A DNA stretch of 64,000 nucleotides, taken from Chryseobacterium echinoideorum. GTDB lineage: Bacteria > Bacteroidota > Bacteroidia > Flavobacteriales > Weeksellaceae. The stretch's first letter is position 1, and each line of letters starts with the position of its first letter. The position numbers were made by a program, and so were the translations under genes. The notes under the pieces were generated by a model. It did no database searches. It saw only the letters and a program-made list of their open reading frames with translations, and was not told the origin of the DNA. The DNA lies in NCBI RefSeq assembly GCF_007474535.1, contig NZ_VKNW01000013.1, positions 25,495 through 89,494 of the forward strand, written 5' to 3'. Below are positions 17,840 to 26,378 of this stretch, piece by piece.

Positions 17840-18469
17840 TTATTTCTTTAAATTTTCCTGGAATTTTTCAACTGCACCTTCAAAGAATACGATCTCACCT
17901 GCGTTGATCAAATCGTAAGAACTCACTTCGTTGAAGTTCATTACTTTAGTCTTAGGTAAGTTTCTTGAAGATAAATACACATTCTTGTTAGCTTCAGGAA
18001 GAATGAATAAAGATTTTTTACCGTTTAGTGTCAATGCATCTAATAAAGTAATAAAATCTTTAGTCTTAGGAGCATTTAAGCTCATATCTTCTAAAACTTT
18101 AATGCTGTTATCTCTCATTTTCTGAGATAAAACAGATTTTTTAGCCAATCTCTTAAGCGCTTTATTCAATTTGAATCTGTAGTCTCTTGGTTTTGGTCCG
18201 AATACTCTACCCCCACCTCTGAAAGTTGGAGATTTAATATCACCATATCTTGCAGAACCAGATCCTTTTTGCTTCTTAAGTTTTTTGGTAGAGGCAGTAA
18301 TTTCGCTTCTTTCTTTTGATTTATGAGTCCCTTGTCTTTGTGCAGCAAGGTACTGTTTCACTTCTAAGTAAACCGCATGCTGATTTGGCTCAATTCCGAA
18401 TACTGATTCGTCAAGAGTTACTTTTCTTCCGGTCTCTTTTCCTGATGTATTTAATACTACTAGTTCCAT
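17840..18469 (-). CDS. rplD: 50S ribosomal protein L4
   Basis: L4 (209 aa) lines the exit tunnel and, in some bacteria, regulates the S10 operon. The loop [20 protein letters not shown] followed by [12 protein letters not shown] is typical. Its start overlaps the rplC 3' end by 10 bp, which suggests translational coupling. Confidence 0.98.
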   Translation of the reverse strand: MELVVLNTSGKETGRKVTLDESVFGIEPNQHAVYLEVKQYLAAQRQGTHKSKERSEITASTKKLKKQKGSGSARYGDIKSPTFRGGGRVFGPKPRDYRFKLNKALKRLAKKSVLSQKMRDNSIKVLEDMSLNAPKTKDFITLLDALTLNGKKSLFILPEANKNVYLSSRNLPKTKVMNFNEVSSYDLINAGEIVFFEGAVEKFQENLKK

Positions 18470-19086
18470 TTTCTGATAATTACATAAGAATTTTTAGCTC
18501 CCGGAACAGCACCTTTTACTACTAAAAGATTTTGTTCTTGATCCACTTTTAATACCTGAAGGTTTTGTACAGTTACCTGCTTACCTCCCATTCTTCCGGC
18601 CATTCTCATCCCTTTGAATACTCTTGAAGGGTCAGATCCTGCACCGATAGAACCTGGAGCTCTAAGTCTGTTGTGCTGACCATGAGTTGCCTGCATTACA
18701 CCTCCAAATCCGTGTCTTTTAACAACACCCTGGAAGCCTTTACCTTTTGAAGTTCCTGTTACGTCAACATATTCTCCTTCTAAGAATAAATCAACTTTCA
18801 CTTCTTCTCCTACTTTTACTTCGTCTACGAATTCTCTGTAGAACTCTACCAACTTAGCCTTAGGAGCCGAACCAGCCTTTTTAAAATGACCAGCTAACGC
18901 TTTACCAACGTTCTTCTCACTCTTGTCATCGAAACCTAACTGAACTGACTTATAACCGTCTTTTTCAATGGTTCTGACCTGTAAAACCGAGCACGGACCA
19001 GCCTGAATAACTGTACAAGGAATATTTTTCCCCGCTTCGTCAAACAAAGATGTCATACCGATTTTTTTACCAATAATACCTGACAT
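18460..19086 (-). CDS. rplC: 50S ribosomal protein L3
   Basis: L3 (208 aa) initiates 50S assembly. The start [20 protein letters not shown] and the motif [20 protein letters not shown] followed by [19 protein letters not shown] are diagnostic. It is the first gene of the S10 cluster here, because rpsJ is about 7 kb away in the str operon. It has its own promoter and a leader of about 100 nt. Confidence 0.98.
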   Translation of the reverse strand: MSGIIGKKIGMTSLFDEAGKNIPCTVIQAGPCSVLQVRTIEKDGYKSVQLGFDDKSEKNVGKALAGHFKKAGSAPKAKLVEFYREFVDEVKVGEEVKVDLFLEGEYVDVTGTSKGKGFQGVVKRHGFGGVMQATHGQHNRLRAPGSIGAGSDPSRVFKGMRMAGRMGGKQVTVQNLQVLKVDQEQNLLVVKGAVPGAKNSYVIIRKWN

Positions 19087-19141
19087 TATTTATATAATAT
19101 GTTATAAAATTTTCTTGTATCTGTTCTCATTTTTCGAGTTC

Positions 19142-19171
19142 TCAAGTAATTACTAAGTCTGAATTAGGCAT
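19142..19171 (-). CDS. possible 9-aa leader peptide in the S10-operon leader
   Basis: Between the promoter and rplC, a strong Shine-Dalgarno-like GGAGG (19174-19178) stands 2 nt before an ATG opening MPNSDLVIT and a stop. Strong Shine-Dalgarno sites are rare in this phylum and in this window. It could be a regulatory upstream frame, or the purine block could simply be part of an RNA structure. Confidence 0.3.
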   Translation of the reverse strand: MPNSDLVIT

Positions 19172-19194
19172 ACTCCTCCCCTAAAATGAGTGTG

Positions 19195-19224
19195 CAAATT
19201 TATGAATAAATTTTAATCTGACAA
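19195..19224 (-). promoter_or_regulatory. promoter of the S10-spc-alpha cluster
   Basis: On the minus strand TTG (19224-19222), a 19-nt spacer and TAAATTTG (19202-19195) match the Bacteroidetes sigma-A consensus exactly. The predicted start is near 19189, giving a leader of about 100 nt before rplC. CTCATTTT and AAAATGAG within the leader can pair. Confidence 0.75.
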
Positions 19225-19332
19225 ATATTTTAGGTAAAATATTTTGATTTATAGAAAGTTAAACAATTTTTGAATGGTATTGAGGAAAATGCTATCAGTA
19301 TTTTTGTAAATTTAAAATCCGAAAGTAAACTC

Positions 19333-20304
19333 ATGAAAAAATACATCCTCTTTCTTCTCCTATTTTCCTTTTGTTCCTGCTCAAAAAAACATAAACATCC
19401 TTACACTTTTTATTATTGGAAAACAAGCCTCAGTCTGAATACTAAAGAAAAAGAAAGTTTGAATAATGCTGATACTCCGCTTCTATATACGAGATTTTTC
19501 GATGTTGATAAGGTCAATAATCAATTTGAACCTGTTGCTGTGATTACTAAGGATCAAAGTTTTGAAACAGAAAAGAAAATAGTTCCAACCGTTTTTATTA
19601 CCAACCGCAACTTTATTAATGTTGAAAAAAGTGAAATATCCTTTCTTGCAGAAAAAGTGAATGATTTAATTAAAAAGAAAATAGCTGACTACAACCTTAA
19701 AGTCAATAATGAAATACAAATTGACTGCGACTGGACATCCGGAACGAAAGAAGATTATTTTGAATTTTTAAAGCAGTTAAGAAAAATTTCTAAAAAACAA
19801 GTAACCTGTACTTTGCGGCTTCATCAGGTAAAAGACAAAGATCTCGCAGGGATTCCTCCGGTTGAAAAAGTATATCTGATGTGTTATTCTACTTCATCAC
19901 CTCTCGAAAATTCAGATAAAAACTCTATTCTGGATTTGAATATTATGAAAAGCTATTTAGCTCGACTTGACAATTATCCTATAAAAAAAATTGATGTGGC
20001 ACTTCCCATTTATTCATGGGGAATTATTACCAATCATTTAGGAAAACACAAACTTATTAATGCTCTTTCTGCAAAAGATCTTGATCGTGCTGGTTTCAAA
20101 AAAATCTCTGAAAATAAAATTGAAGTTCTGAAAGACGGTTTTTATTTCGGAAATTTTCTCAGCAAAGGCTTCACCATAAAGGTGGAAGAAATATCTGAAG
20201 ACCAACTAACCAAAGCAATTCAGTTTTTAGATAAAAAAATAATTGACTACAATATTATATATTATCAATTAGATAGTAAATTTGTAGAAGGGCGTTCTTT
20301 TTGA
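19333..20304 (+). CDS. lipoprotein, probable TIM-barrel glycoside-hydrolase-like
   Basis: A 323-aa protein with a lipoprotein signal (MKKYILFLLLFSFCSCSKK; lipidated Cys near residue 17). The ATG at 19333 is used because the upstream extension would bury the signal peptide. The core resembles a barrel of the GH18-like/DUF3142 kind: VPTVFITNRNFIN, then IQIDCDWTSGTKEDYFEFLK at a strand end, followed by strand-helix units (KVYLMCYSTSS; KKIDVALPIYSWG). The family match is from pattern only and is tentative. It is followed by a large exported protein on the same strand, and both sit inside the block that separates rplC from rpsJ. Confidence 0.7.
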   Translation: MKKYILFLLLFSFCSCSKKHKHPYTFYYWKTSLSLNTKEKESLNNADTPLLYTRFFDVDKVNNQFEPVAVITKDQSFETEKKIVPTVFITNRNFINVEKSEISFLAEKVNDLIKKKIADYNLKVNNEIQIDCDWTSGTKEDYFEFLKQLRKISKKQVTCTLRLHQVKDKDLAGIPPVEKVYLMCYSTSSPLENSDKNSILDLNIMKSYLARLDNYPIKKIDVALPIYSWGIITNHLGKHKLINALSAKDLDRAGFKKISENKIEVLKDGFYFGNFLSKGFTIKVEEISEDQLTKAIQFLDKKIIDYNIIYYQLDSKFVEGRSF

Positions 20305-20438
20305 AGAAAACTCTAAATGCAGGAGTTTTAAATTCGCATCAAAAACCTACGCAGTTTTGCCAATATAATGGATAACTTCCCTGTTATGTAAGCTAATAGT
20401 AAATTAACCTTATCAACAATAAAAAACACCCAAACAAT

Positions 20439-23147
20439 ATGAAAAAGTATATTCTAAGCATTGCTGTTGCCTCGCTTTTCTATACAAAGACTGAAGCATG
20501 CGCCTGGTCTGATCCCGATTATGATTACTTTAATCTTTTTACACAAAGCATTATAAAAGACAAATCTTATCTTCCTTTTTTACATAATTATTCGTCAAGA
20601 TTTTATACTGATTTCAAAGCTTCACAAATCCCTAACGAAAACATAGAATCGTGGCGGAAATTTTTTGGCAATCAGCTAAGCTATTCTGAAACCGATTATC
20701 TTGTGAATACAATCAGTATGAATGACCTGAATGCCTTAAAAAAAGGAACACCAAATAATCAGCTTTTAAATAAACTGGGGACAGGTTTTTACACTAAACA
20801 CCGAGAAGCCATAGATTATTTAATTGAAGCAAAATATCTGGAACCTTACATGAGAATTAATTATGTAGAAGGATCAGATTCTTTTTATTATCGGGAAAAT
20901 GAAAATGACAAAAACGCAACCCAGCTGGATTATAACAAAACAATTTCTGCACTTACCTCATTGTATAATGCAGCAAAAAACCCAGAAATTAAACAGCGTT
21001 ACGGCTATCAGCTGGTAAGATTTAATCATTACACCAGAAATTATGATGCCGCAATTCAGGCATTCAAAATGTATGTCCAGCCAATTAAACTAAAAGGCGC
21101 ACCTTATTATATGGCACTCGACCAGCTTGCCGGTGCACAAAGAGGACTACGATTGGGAAATGAAGCCAACTGGAATTTTTTTCAGGTTTTTATGAATTCC
21201 AAAAGCCGTAAAGAATCTTCTTTTGTTTCGATGAAATTGTCAGATTCTGCATCTTTTAATAATATACTGAAAAGAGCCGAAACCAACGAAGAAAAAAATA
21301 TGGCGTACTTTCTTTTAGGATATGAAGATTTTACCAATCCTATTCCGATGATGGAAAAGATGTACGAAATAGATCCTGATTCTGAAATTCTGAAAGTAAT
21401 GGCAGCCAGAAGCATTAATGAATTAGAAAGAAATTATCTTCCGACTTATTATTATGCTTCAAAAGATTCTGATAAAACTTCAGACAAAAAAGACCATACT
21501 GCAGGTGCGGAAAAAGCAGAAGTCAAAAAGAAAGAATTGAGTTTCTGGCAGAAAATAGTTCTGTTTTTTAAGAATCTTTTTGGAGGAAAAAAAGCTGACC
21601 AAACGGAAAACAAATCTCAGCAAGATAATGATGAACTGTTTGAAAATCCCGACAGAATACCTACTTACATCAAAAATAACGCTTATTACTATTATCAGAA
21701 CGAAAATCAAAAAGATTTTTTGGATGATCTCGAAAAATTTACTTCTAAAACAAAAGAAAAATCTAAAGACGAATACTGGCAGATTGCTGATGCCTATTTA
21801 AAATTTTTGAAAAAAGATTATCAGCAAAGCAGTGAAATTTTAGCTGATATTAAAACTAATAATCCTGAATATCTTGAAGAAATCAAGAGAATGAAAGTTT
21901 TGAATGATATTGTTTCCCAGCCTAAAATTGATGCGGAATATGAAGATCATCTAATGAAAAACTATGCTGAATATTTCATCGAAAAATCTCCCGTAAAAAA
22001 AGACAGTACAGAGATTAACGAATATGATTATTACGGACAGGCTCCGTCAACTGCCGAATTTCTGAAAGATGTTCTGGCAAACCGATATTTTCTTCAGGGC
22101 GAAGACGGAAAATCTTTCCTGATGAATAATACTCTTTCCGACTTACAATATAACCCAAACTCCAGTCTGGTGAAGAGTGTTGAAGAATTTTATAAAAAGC
22201 AGGATAAAACAGAATTTGAAAAGCAGATCATTGCTAAAAATCTTAATAATGTCGGAAATATTGAAGCCTTCTTTGCGAATATCTATGGTGACAGAGCGAT
22301 GAAAATGGCAGATTTTGACAAAGCTAAAATTTATTACCAGAAAGCTCAAAAGTTTTCCGGAATACCAAGAGACCATTATGAAAGATATAATCCCGAAACC
22401 GGAAATTATGAAAAATTGGTTTATAATGGTAAAAATTATGATGGCTTCAACAATATTCCAAATCTTGTTTTTGGGCACAATGTCTGGGAAAGCTTTCAAA
22501 GTTCTGATGCAGAAAGCATGAGAGCCGAAGATTATTCTGTTTTCCCTTTCATTAAAACTAAAATGAACAAGCTGGAACTAGCCGATGCCCTAACTCAGCT
22601 TAAAAAAATTGGAACAGGAAAAGACAGTAAAGCTTCCAAAGCCAATCAGCTGATCGGAAATGTTTTGTATAATACATCAATTCTTGGCTATTACCGACAT
22701 CTTTTTGTAATGGATGTTGATAACAGCAACGGCGGAAAATATGATTTTTGGACAACGGAAAAAGAAACTCCATTTCAATACTATTACAAGAATTTCACTT
22801 ATACAACTTTTATTGAGCCTGATAACTTCGATCTTAGTATAAATTATTATCAGAAAGCTTTAAATCTTAGCAATGACAGGGAACAAAAAGCCAGAATTCT
22901 CTTCCAAATGGCAAGTGCGGAGCAAGGTAAATATTATCAGTATGAAGCAAAACATCAAGCCAACATTGATTATGCTGATCCGAAATGGTCTGAAAAAAAT
23001 GATGCTCATGAAAAACAAATGGCTCAGCTTAAAAATCAAAAGTACCGTAATTATTTTACCCAGATAAAATCTCAGTATTCAGATACCGAAACTGCAAAAA
23101 AACTAATGGGAAGCTGTAGTTATTTTGAGTATTTTATGAAGAGATAA
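20439..23147 (+). CDS. large exported protein of unknown function
   Basis: A 902-aa protein with a typical signal peptide (MKKYILSIAVASLFYTKTEA). The mature part begins CAWSDPDYDYFNLF and is rich in Tyr, Lys, Asn and Asp. Several stretches look like helical repeats of the TPR kind (for example GDRAMKMADFDKAKIYYQKA and FDLSINYYQKALNLSNDREQ). A Lys/Asp/Glu-rich linker is found around residues 345-400, with a short amphipathic FWQKIVLFFKNLFGGKK inside it. No enzyme motif is recognised. It is probably cotranscribed with, or functionally tied to, the upstream lipoprotein, 134 bp away. Confidence 0.75.
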   Translation: MKKYILSIAVASLFYTKTEACAWSDPDYDYFNLFTQSIIKDKSYLPFLHNYSSRFYTDFKASQIPNENIESWRKFFGNQLSYSETDYLVNTISMNDLNALKKGTPNNQLLNKLGTGFYTKHREAIDYLIEAKYLEPYMRINYVEGSDSFYYRENENDKNATQLDYNKTISALTSLYNAAKNPEIKQRYGYQLVRFNHYTRNYDAAIQAFKMYVQPIKLKGAPYYMALDQLAGAQRGLRLGNEANWNFFQVFMNSKSRKESSFVSMKLSDSASFNNILKRAETNEEKNMAYFLLGYEDFTNPIPMMEKMYEIDPDSEILKVMAARSINELERNYLPTYYYASKDSDKTSDKKDHTAGAEKAEVKKKELSFWQKIVLFFKNLFGGKKADQTENKSQQDNDELFENPDRIPTYIKNNAYYYYQNENQKDFLDDLEKFTSKTKEKSKDEYWQIADAYLKFLKKDYQQSSEILADIKTNNPEYLEEIKRMKVLNDIVSQPKIDAEYEDHLMKNYAEYFIEKSPVKKDSTEINEYDYYGQAPSTAEFLKDVLANRYFLQGEDGKSFLMNNTLSDLQYNPNSSLVKSVEEFYKKQDKTEFEKQIIAKNLNNVGNIEAFFANIYGDRAMKMADFDKAKIYYQKAQKFSGIPRDHYERYNPETGNYEKLVYNGKNYDGFNNIPNLVFGHNVWESFQSSDAESMRAEDYSVFPFIKTKMNKLELADALTQLKKIGTGKDSKASKANQLIGNVLYNTSILGYYRHLFVMDVDNSNGGKYDFWTTEKETPFQYYYKNFTYTTFIEPDNFDLSINYYQKALNLSNDREQKARILFQMASAEQGKYYQYEAKHQANIDYADPKWSEKNDAHEKQMAQLKNQKYRNYFTQIKSQYSDTETAKKLMGSCSYFEYFMKR

Positions 23148-23167
23148 TCGTAATCCTTATGAATGAG

Positions 23168-23190
23168 AGAGGAATCAGATTGATTCCTCT
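23168..23190 (+). terminator. terminator of the large exported protein gene
   Basis: AGAGGAATCA / TGATTCCTCT is a perfect 10-bp stem with a 3-nt loop, followed on plus by TTATTTTT. It overlaps the last codons and the stop of the converging permease gene. Confidence 0.7.
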
Positions 23191-23675
23191 TTATTTTTCT
23201 GGGCTTGAAGCCACTGTTCATGTCTTTGCTTGAAATACTCATGTTTTTTGTCCTGATTAACTTTTGCCGCATCTATAGAATGAGATGCGTGAATGTCAGA
23301 ATCTTCCTCGGCAAAATCTGCCAGCTTTTCGTAATAACAATGAATTTGATCCAGTTCCTTTTCGGTAAGGTCTTCTATATCAACCATCCGGTTGCTGGCT
23401 TTTTCATTGGCAGCAATAAGCTCATTCAATTTGATCTGAATGGCTTTTGAATCTTTATTTTGTGACTTTTGAATAAGAAACACCATTAAAAAAGTTATGA
23501 TCGTAGTTCCTGTATTGATAACAAGCTGCCATGTTTCAGAATATTTAAAAACCGGACCCGAAACTGCCCAAATAACAACAATGGCTACAGCACTGAGAAA
23601 GGCATAAGAGCTTCCTGTAAATTTCGTCGCCCAATTTGAAAATTTTTCAAAAATTGTTTTATCTGATTTTTTCAT
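23175..23675 (-). CDS. low-affinity iron permease family membrane protein
   Basis: A 166-aa protein resembling the low-affinity Fe/Cu permease family (PF04120). Two membrane helices (about residues 22-43 and 50-68) carry the family pattern FLSAVAIVVIWAVSGPVF and WQLVINTGTTIITFLMVFLI followed by QKSQNKDSKAIQIKLNEL. The C-terminal half is charged and helical (ENLTEKELDQIH-like region). Metal transport is a family-level inference. Its 3' end contains the terminator hairpin of the neighbour coming from the other side. Confidence 0.85.
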   Translation of the reverse strand: MKKSDKTIFEKFSNWATKFTGSSYAFLSAVAIVVIWAVSGPVFKYSETWQLVINTGTTIITFLMVFLIQKSQNKDSKAIQIKLNELIAANEKASNRMVDIEDLTEKELDQIHCYYEKLADFAEEDSDIHASHSIDAAKVNQDKKHEYFKQRHEQWLQAQKNKEESI

Positions 23676-23737
23676 ACTCTATTTTTAACAGCAATTTAAT
23701 CAAAAACTCTATCAATCATCAAAATCCATAACTAATT

Positions 23738-24565
23738 TTATTTTTTAGGATATATTATAATTTTATCAAGCTCTATCGGGTTATTATGTTTCCGTAAGTG
23801 ATCTTGTAATTGATCCGAAAGTTCTTTAATCTGTTCAGGACTTTTAATCTCAATTCCCAAGACCATAAAACGAGCAGTAGGGTCTGTATTGTTTTTATAT
23901 TGTTCTTTAAACTCTCTGAGAGGATCATTAAAATTGTCAATGATTATTTTATTAAGTTTTGATTCAGGAATTTTAACTGGTTTTTGCCCAGCAAAATTTT
24001 CAATAATATTTCTAGTTTCATATGTTTTTGCTAATTGATAACTTTTAACCAAAGAAAATTTAAACTGGCCTTTATCATCATATAGTTCGAAAATCATTCC
24101 CGGTAAGCCACGGAACTTGTAAGGACCTTCATTTAGATTGATGTCTTTGGTAAACCACGCCGTCCAGTTTCTTCCGCCAAAATCGGTTGTTGCTTTTTGC
24201 AATTGGTAGTTTCCTGAAGCCTTGGTTTCATTAGTAAGTTTCCATTGTACCCTATCATCAGTTTCTACAATAAACATATTCTGTAAATTGATATAATTAT
24301 TGTTAATGTTCGTATTCCTTTTTCTTATCACGACAGGAGTATCATCCCATCTGATATGATTTACACCTTTGGTAATATTGGTAGAGTCTGTTTTTACAAA
24401 TTCATAATTGTAAAATTTAACATCAGTTGGATTGACATCCAAAACCATATTTGTCTTTGTGTGTTCTGAAGATGTAGAATCTGTTTTATAATGATACTCA
24501 TAAATAAAACGGTGAGTTTGTGCAGAAAAAAGCACTGGCAATAAAAGCAGAAGAAATTTATACAT
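23738..24565 (-). CDS. GLPGLI family exported protein
   Basis: A 275-aa protein with an N-terminal signal peptide (MYKFLLLLLPVLFSAQ). The family motif is present as FRGLPGMIFELYDDKGQF near residues 150-168, after GRNWTAWFTKDI. GLPGLI proteins are Bacteroidetes-specific exported proteins of unknown function. A second, more diverged member lies just upstream. It has its own 225-bp upstream region, so it may be transcribed separately. Confidence 0.88.
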   Translation of the reverse strand: MYKFLLLLLPVLFSAQTHRFIYEYHYKTDSTSSEHTKTNMVLDVNPTDVKFYNYEFVKTDSTNITKGVNHIRWDDTPVVIRKRNTNINNNYINLQNMFIVETDDRVQWKLTNETKASGNYQLQKATTDFGGRNWTAWFTKDINLNEGPYKFRGLPGMIFELYDDKGQFKFSLVKSYQLAKTYETRNIIENFAGQKPVKIPESKLNKIIIDNFNDPLREFKEQYKNNTDPTARFMVLGIEIKSPEQIKELSDQLQDHLRKHNNPIELDKIIIYPKK

Positions 24566-24619
24566 GAAATTGATTTTAGTAAATATATCAATAATTTTAG
24601 AATTAAAAACTTAAAATTA

Positions 24620-24649
24620 AAAAAATCCCTCTTCTTACGAAAAGGGATT
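24620..24649 (-). terminator. terminator, copy A of a duplicated 30-bp sequence
   Basis: Stem AATCCCT / AGGGATT with, on the minus strand, a run of T after it. It lies downstream of the second GLPGLI gene. The same 30 bases occur at 26001-26030 after rpsJ. Sequence on the gene side of this copy also resembles the rpsJ 3' end (AATTAAAGTTTGCTAATT here, AATTAAAGTGTGATAATT there). Confidence 0.7.
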
Positions 24650-24791
24650 ATATAAAGATGATATAAGCCAAAGTCTAATTAGCAAACTTTAATTATATTT
24701 ATTTTTCAATTCTTCTTCTTTCTTATCATCATAACATTGATGATGTATTAGAATAAAAAAATTACTGGTTTTACGAGAACTCATAAATTTA

Positions 24792-25475
24792 TTAATTCAG
24801 TGACAGCTCTATTGGATTATCATATTTCATTCTCCGCTCATAAGAATCATTAAATCTTTTAAGATCTTCGACACTTAAAGTCACTGTACCACCAAAACTG
24901 AAATCTGATTCTATGTTCTTTTTTACTTTAAGATACTCAGTTTTAGAATAAATCTTAGGTTGCATAAATCTATTTACAGAATACTTTTTAGTAAATTTCT
25001 CAATAGACGTAGCAGTATAATGATAATCACCTTTATCGTCAAAAACCTCTAAAATTAATCCCGGTAAATTGTTGAATTTATAAGGACCAAACGGTATAAG
25101 ATAAGCAGGTGTATAATAGGCGACCCAATTTCTGCCATATTTTGTTATCGTCGCTTTTTGACACTTCAAACCTAATATTTCTTTATTTTCCTCTACAATT
25201 TTCCAATTCCAAGTATTTTCTTCAACATAACCAAGTTTGTTTAAAATTTTAATAGAATTAGTGAATTCAATTTTTTTATCTCTTATAAAAATATTTGATT
25301 GTCCCTTCATATCAAAATGATCAAGCGTCTCTTCAAATTTCAGCCCTTGATCAGCAAGAGAATCGAATACATAAGCTTTTTTCGCCTTAAATACTGACTC
25401 ATTACTGTTAGCAATCAGCCAAAATTCTTCTTGATGTACTTTTGCATTTTCATTTAAGTTTTTTTTAGCCTCCAA
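24792..25475 (-). CDS. GLPGLI family protein, start region uncertain
   Basis: A GLPGLI-type protein (FNNLPGLILEVFDDKGDY, after YGRNWVAYYTPAY) ending ELSLN. The open frame with a conventional start begins only at a TTG (25475), which would remove the signal peptide. Upstream in the same frame a perfect signal peptide can be read (CFLFILFSFSLAFAQKEIS), but an in-frame TAA at 25565-25563, inside a T8A7 run, cuts it from the nearest ATG at 25601. So it is either a recently damaged gene, a recoded one, or one starting at a rare codon. The ATG at 25601 overlaps the stop of the upstream small Cys-rich gene. Confidence 0.7.
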   Translation of the reverse strand: MEAKKNLNENAKVHQEEFWLIANSNESVFKAKKAYVFDSLADQGLKFEETLDHFDMKGQSNIFIRDKKIEFTNSIKILNKLGYVEENTWNWKIVEENKEILGLKCQKATITKYGRNWVAYYTPAYLIPFGPYKFNNLPGLILEVFDDKGDYHYTATSIEKFTKKYSVNRFMQPKIYSKTEYLKVKKNIESDFSFGGTVTLSVEDLKRFNDSYERRMKYDNPIELSLN

Positions 25476-25601
25476 AAAGTATCCTACTCTTATTTCTGGA
25501 GAAATCTCTTTTTGAGCGAAAGCAAGTGAAAACGAAAAAAGAATAAATAAAAAACAGTTTTTTTAAAAAAAACTGAAAAAAAAGAAACGTTTTTTATTCA
25601 T
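25476..25601 (-). other. interrupted signal-peptide-coding region of the GLPGLI gene
   Basis: From the ATG at 25601 the frame reads MNKKRFFFFSFF, then TAA, then KNCFLFILFSFSLAFAQ and continues into the GLPGLI body without a frame change. The TAA lies in a run of eight T and seven A that also forms the palindrome AGTTTTTTT / AAAAAAACT. A single base change, or an indel pair in the homopolymer, would restore a normal exported protein. Confidence 0.6.
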
Positions 25602-25842
25602 CTCTACTGACAATTGTAACTTCTTTAACCGGCTTACCGCAATCTTCTTGGTTGAATTCATTCGCTATAGCTAAGGCAGCTTCTATGGTTAAAGGCTGAC
25701 TGACTGTAAAGTTAGTAAATGTAGAGCAAGTTGAAGCATAGGTGTAGTTACAGCCTCTAGATGAACAGCCATTAGATTTGATTTTTTGAGCGCTCATCAA
25801 TCCAGCGAATCCAATCATCGCCAATAATAACATTTTTTTCAT
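25594..25842 (-). CDS. small cysteine-rich exported protein
   Basis: An 82-aa protein with a clean signal peptide (MKKMLLLAMIGFAGLMSAQ). The mature part of about 63 residues has four Cys (GCSSRGC, TC, DC) and a Ser/Thr/Asn-rich middle. No family is recognised. It precedes the second GLPGLI gene and overlaps that gene's in-frame ATG, so the two are probably one transcript. A role as a small secreted factor or substrate of the GLPGLI proteins is only a guess. Confidence 0.65.
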   Translation of the reverse strand: MKKMLLLAMIGFAGLMSAQKIKSNGCSSRGCNYTYASTCSTFTNFTVSQPLTIEAALAIANEFNQEDCGKPVKEVTIVSRDE

Positions 25843-26000
25843 AAGACAAATATTTTGATTGTTTAATGTGAGCTAAAACTAAAAATAAAACTATGCAAGT
25901 TTTTTATCAAATAATTGCGAATTATTTCATTATGCTAAGTTTTTAGTGATGGGTTCATTTTAAAAATATCAATTCTACAAATCTGGTAGGTATGAAACAT

Positions 26001-26030
26001 AAAAAATCCCTCTTCTTACGAAAAGGGATT
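26001..26030 (-). terminator. str-operon terminator after rpsJ, copy B of the 30-bp sequence
   Basis: Identical in 30 bases to the copy at 24620-24649. Stem AATCCCT / AGGGATT followed on the minus strand by TTTTTT. It lies 25 bp after the rpsJ stop and ends the str operon before it can reach rplC. Confidence 0.75.
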
Positions 26031-26054
26031 GTATAATCATGACAATTTGAATTA

Positions 26055-26360
26055 TCACACTTTAATTTCTACGTCAACACCTGAAGGAAGTTCTAATTTC
26101 ATTAGAGCATCTACAGTTTTAGAAGAAGAAGAGTAAATATCCATCAATCTCTTGTGAGCTGATAATTGGAACTGCTCTCTTGCTTTCTTGTTTACGTGCG
26201 GAGATCTCAACACAGTGAAGATTCTCTTGTTTGTTGGCAATGGGATCGGTCCGTTTACCACAGCACCGGTAGCCTTTACCGTTTTTACGATTTTCTCTGC
26301 AGATTTATCTACCAAATTGTAATCGTAAGATTTAAGTTTTATTCTGATTCTTTGTGACAT
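26055..26360 (-). CDS. rpsJ: 30S ribosomal protein S10
   Basis: S10 (101 aa) of the 30S head, also a transcription antitermination factor (NusE). The start [20 protein letters not shown] and the motif [20 protein letters not shown] are diagnostic. It is the last gene of the str operon, 18 bp after fusA. Usually it is followed directly by rplC; here a terminator and about 7 kb of other genes intervene. Confidence 0.98.
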   Translation of the reverse strand: MSQRIRIKLKSYDYNLVDKSAEKIVKTVKATGAVVNGPIPLPTNKRIFTVLRSPHVNKKAREQFQLSAHKRLMDIYSSSSKTVDALMKLELPSGVDVEIKV

Positions 26361-26378
26361 TTTAATCTAATTTAAATA

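Noticed and set aside
19270..19332. Upstream in-frame ATG (19270) as the start of the barrel lipoprotein
   Set aside because: It would put 21 polar residues before the signal peptide and lipobox, which fit only the ATG at 19333.
24689..24784. 31-codon frame on minus between the second GLPGLI gene and terminator copy A (starts MSSRKTSNFF)
   Set aside because: Too short and low in complexity at its end; no signal peptide, homology or ribosome site supports it.
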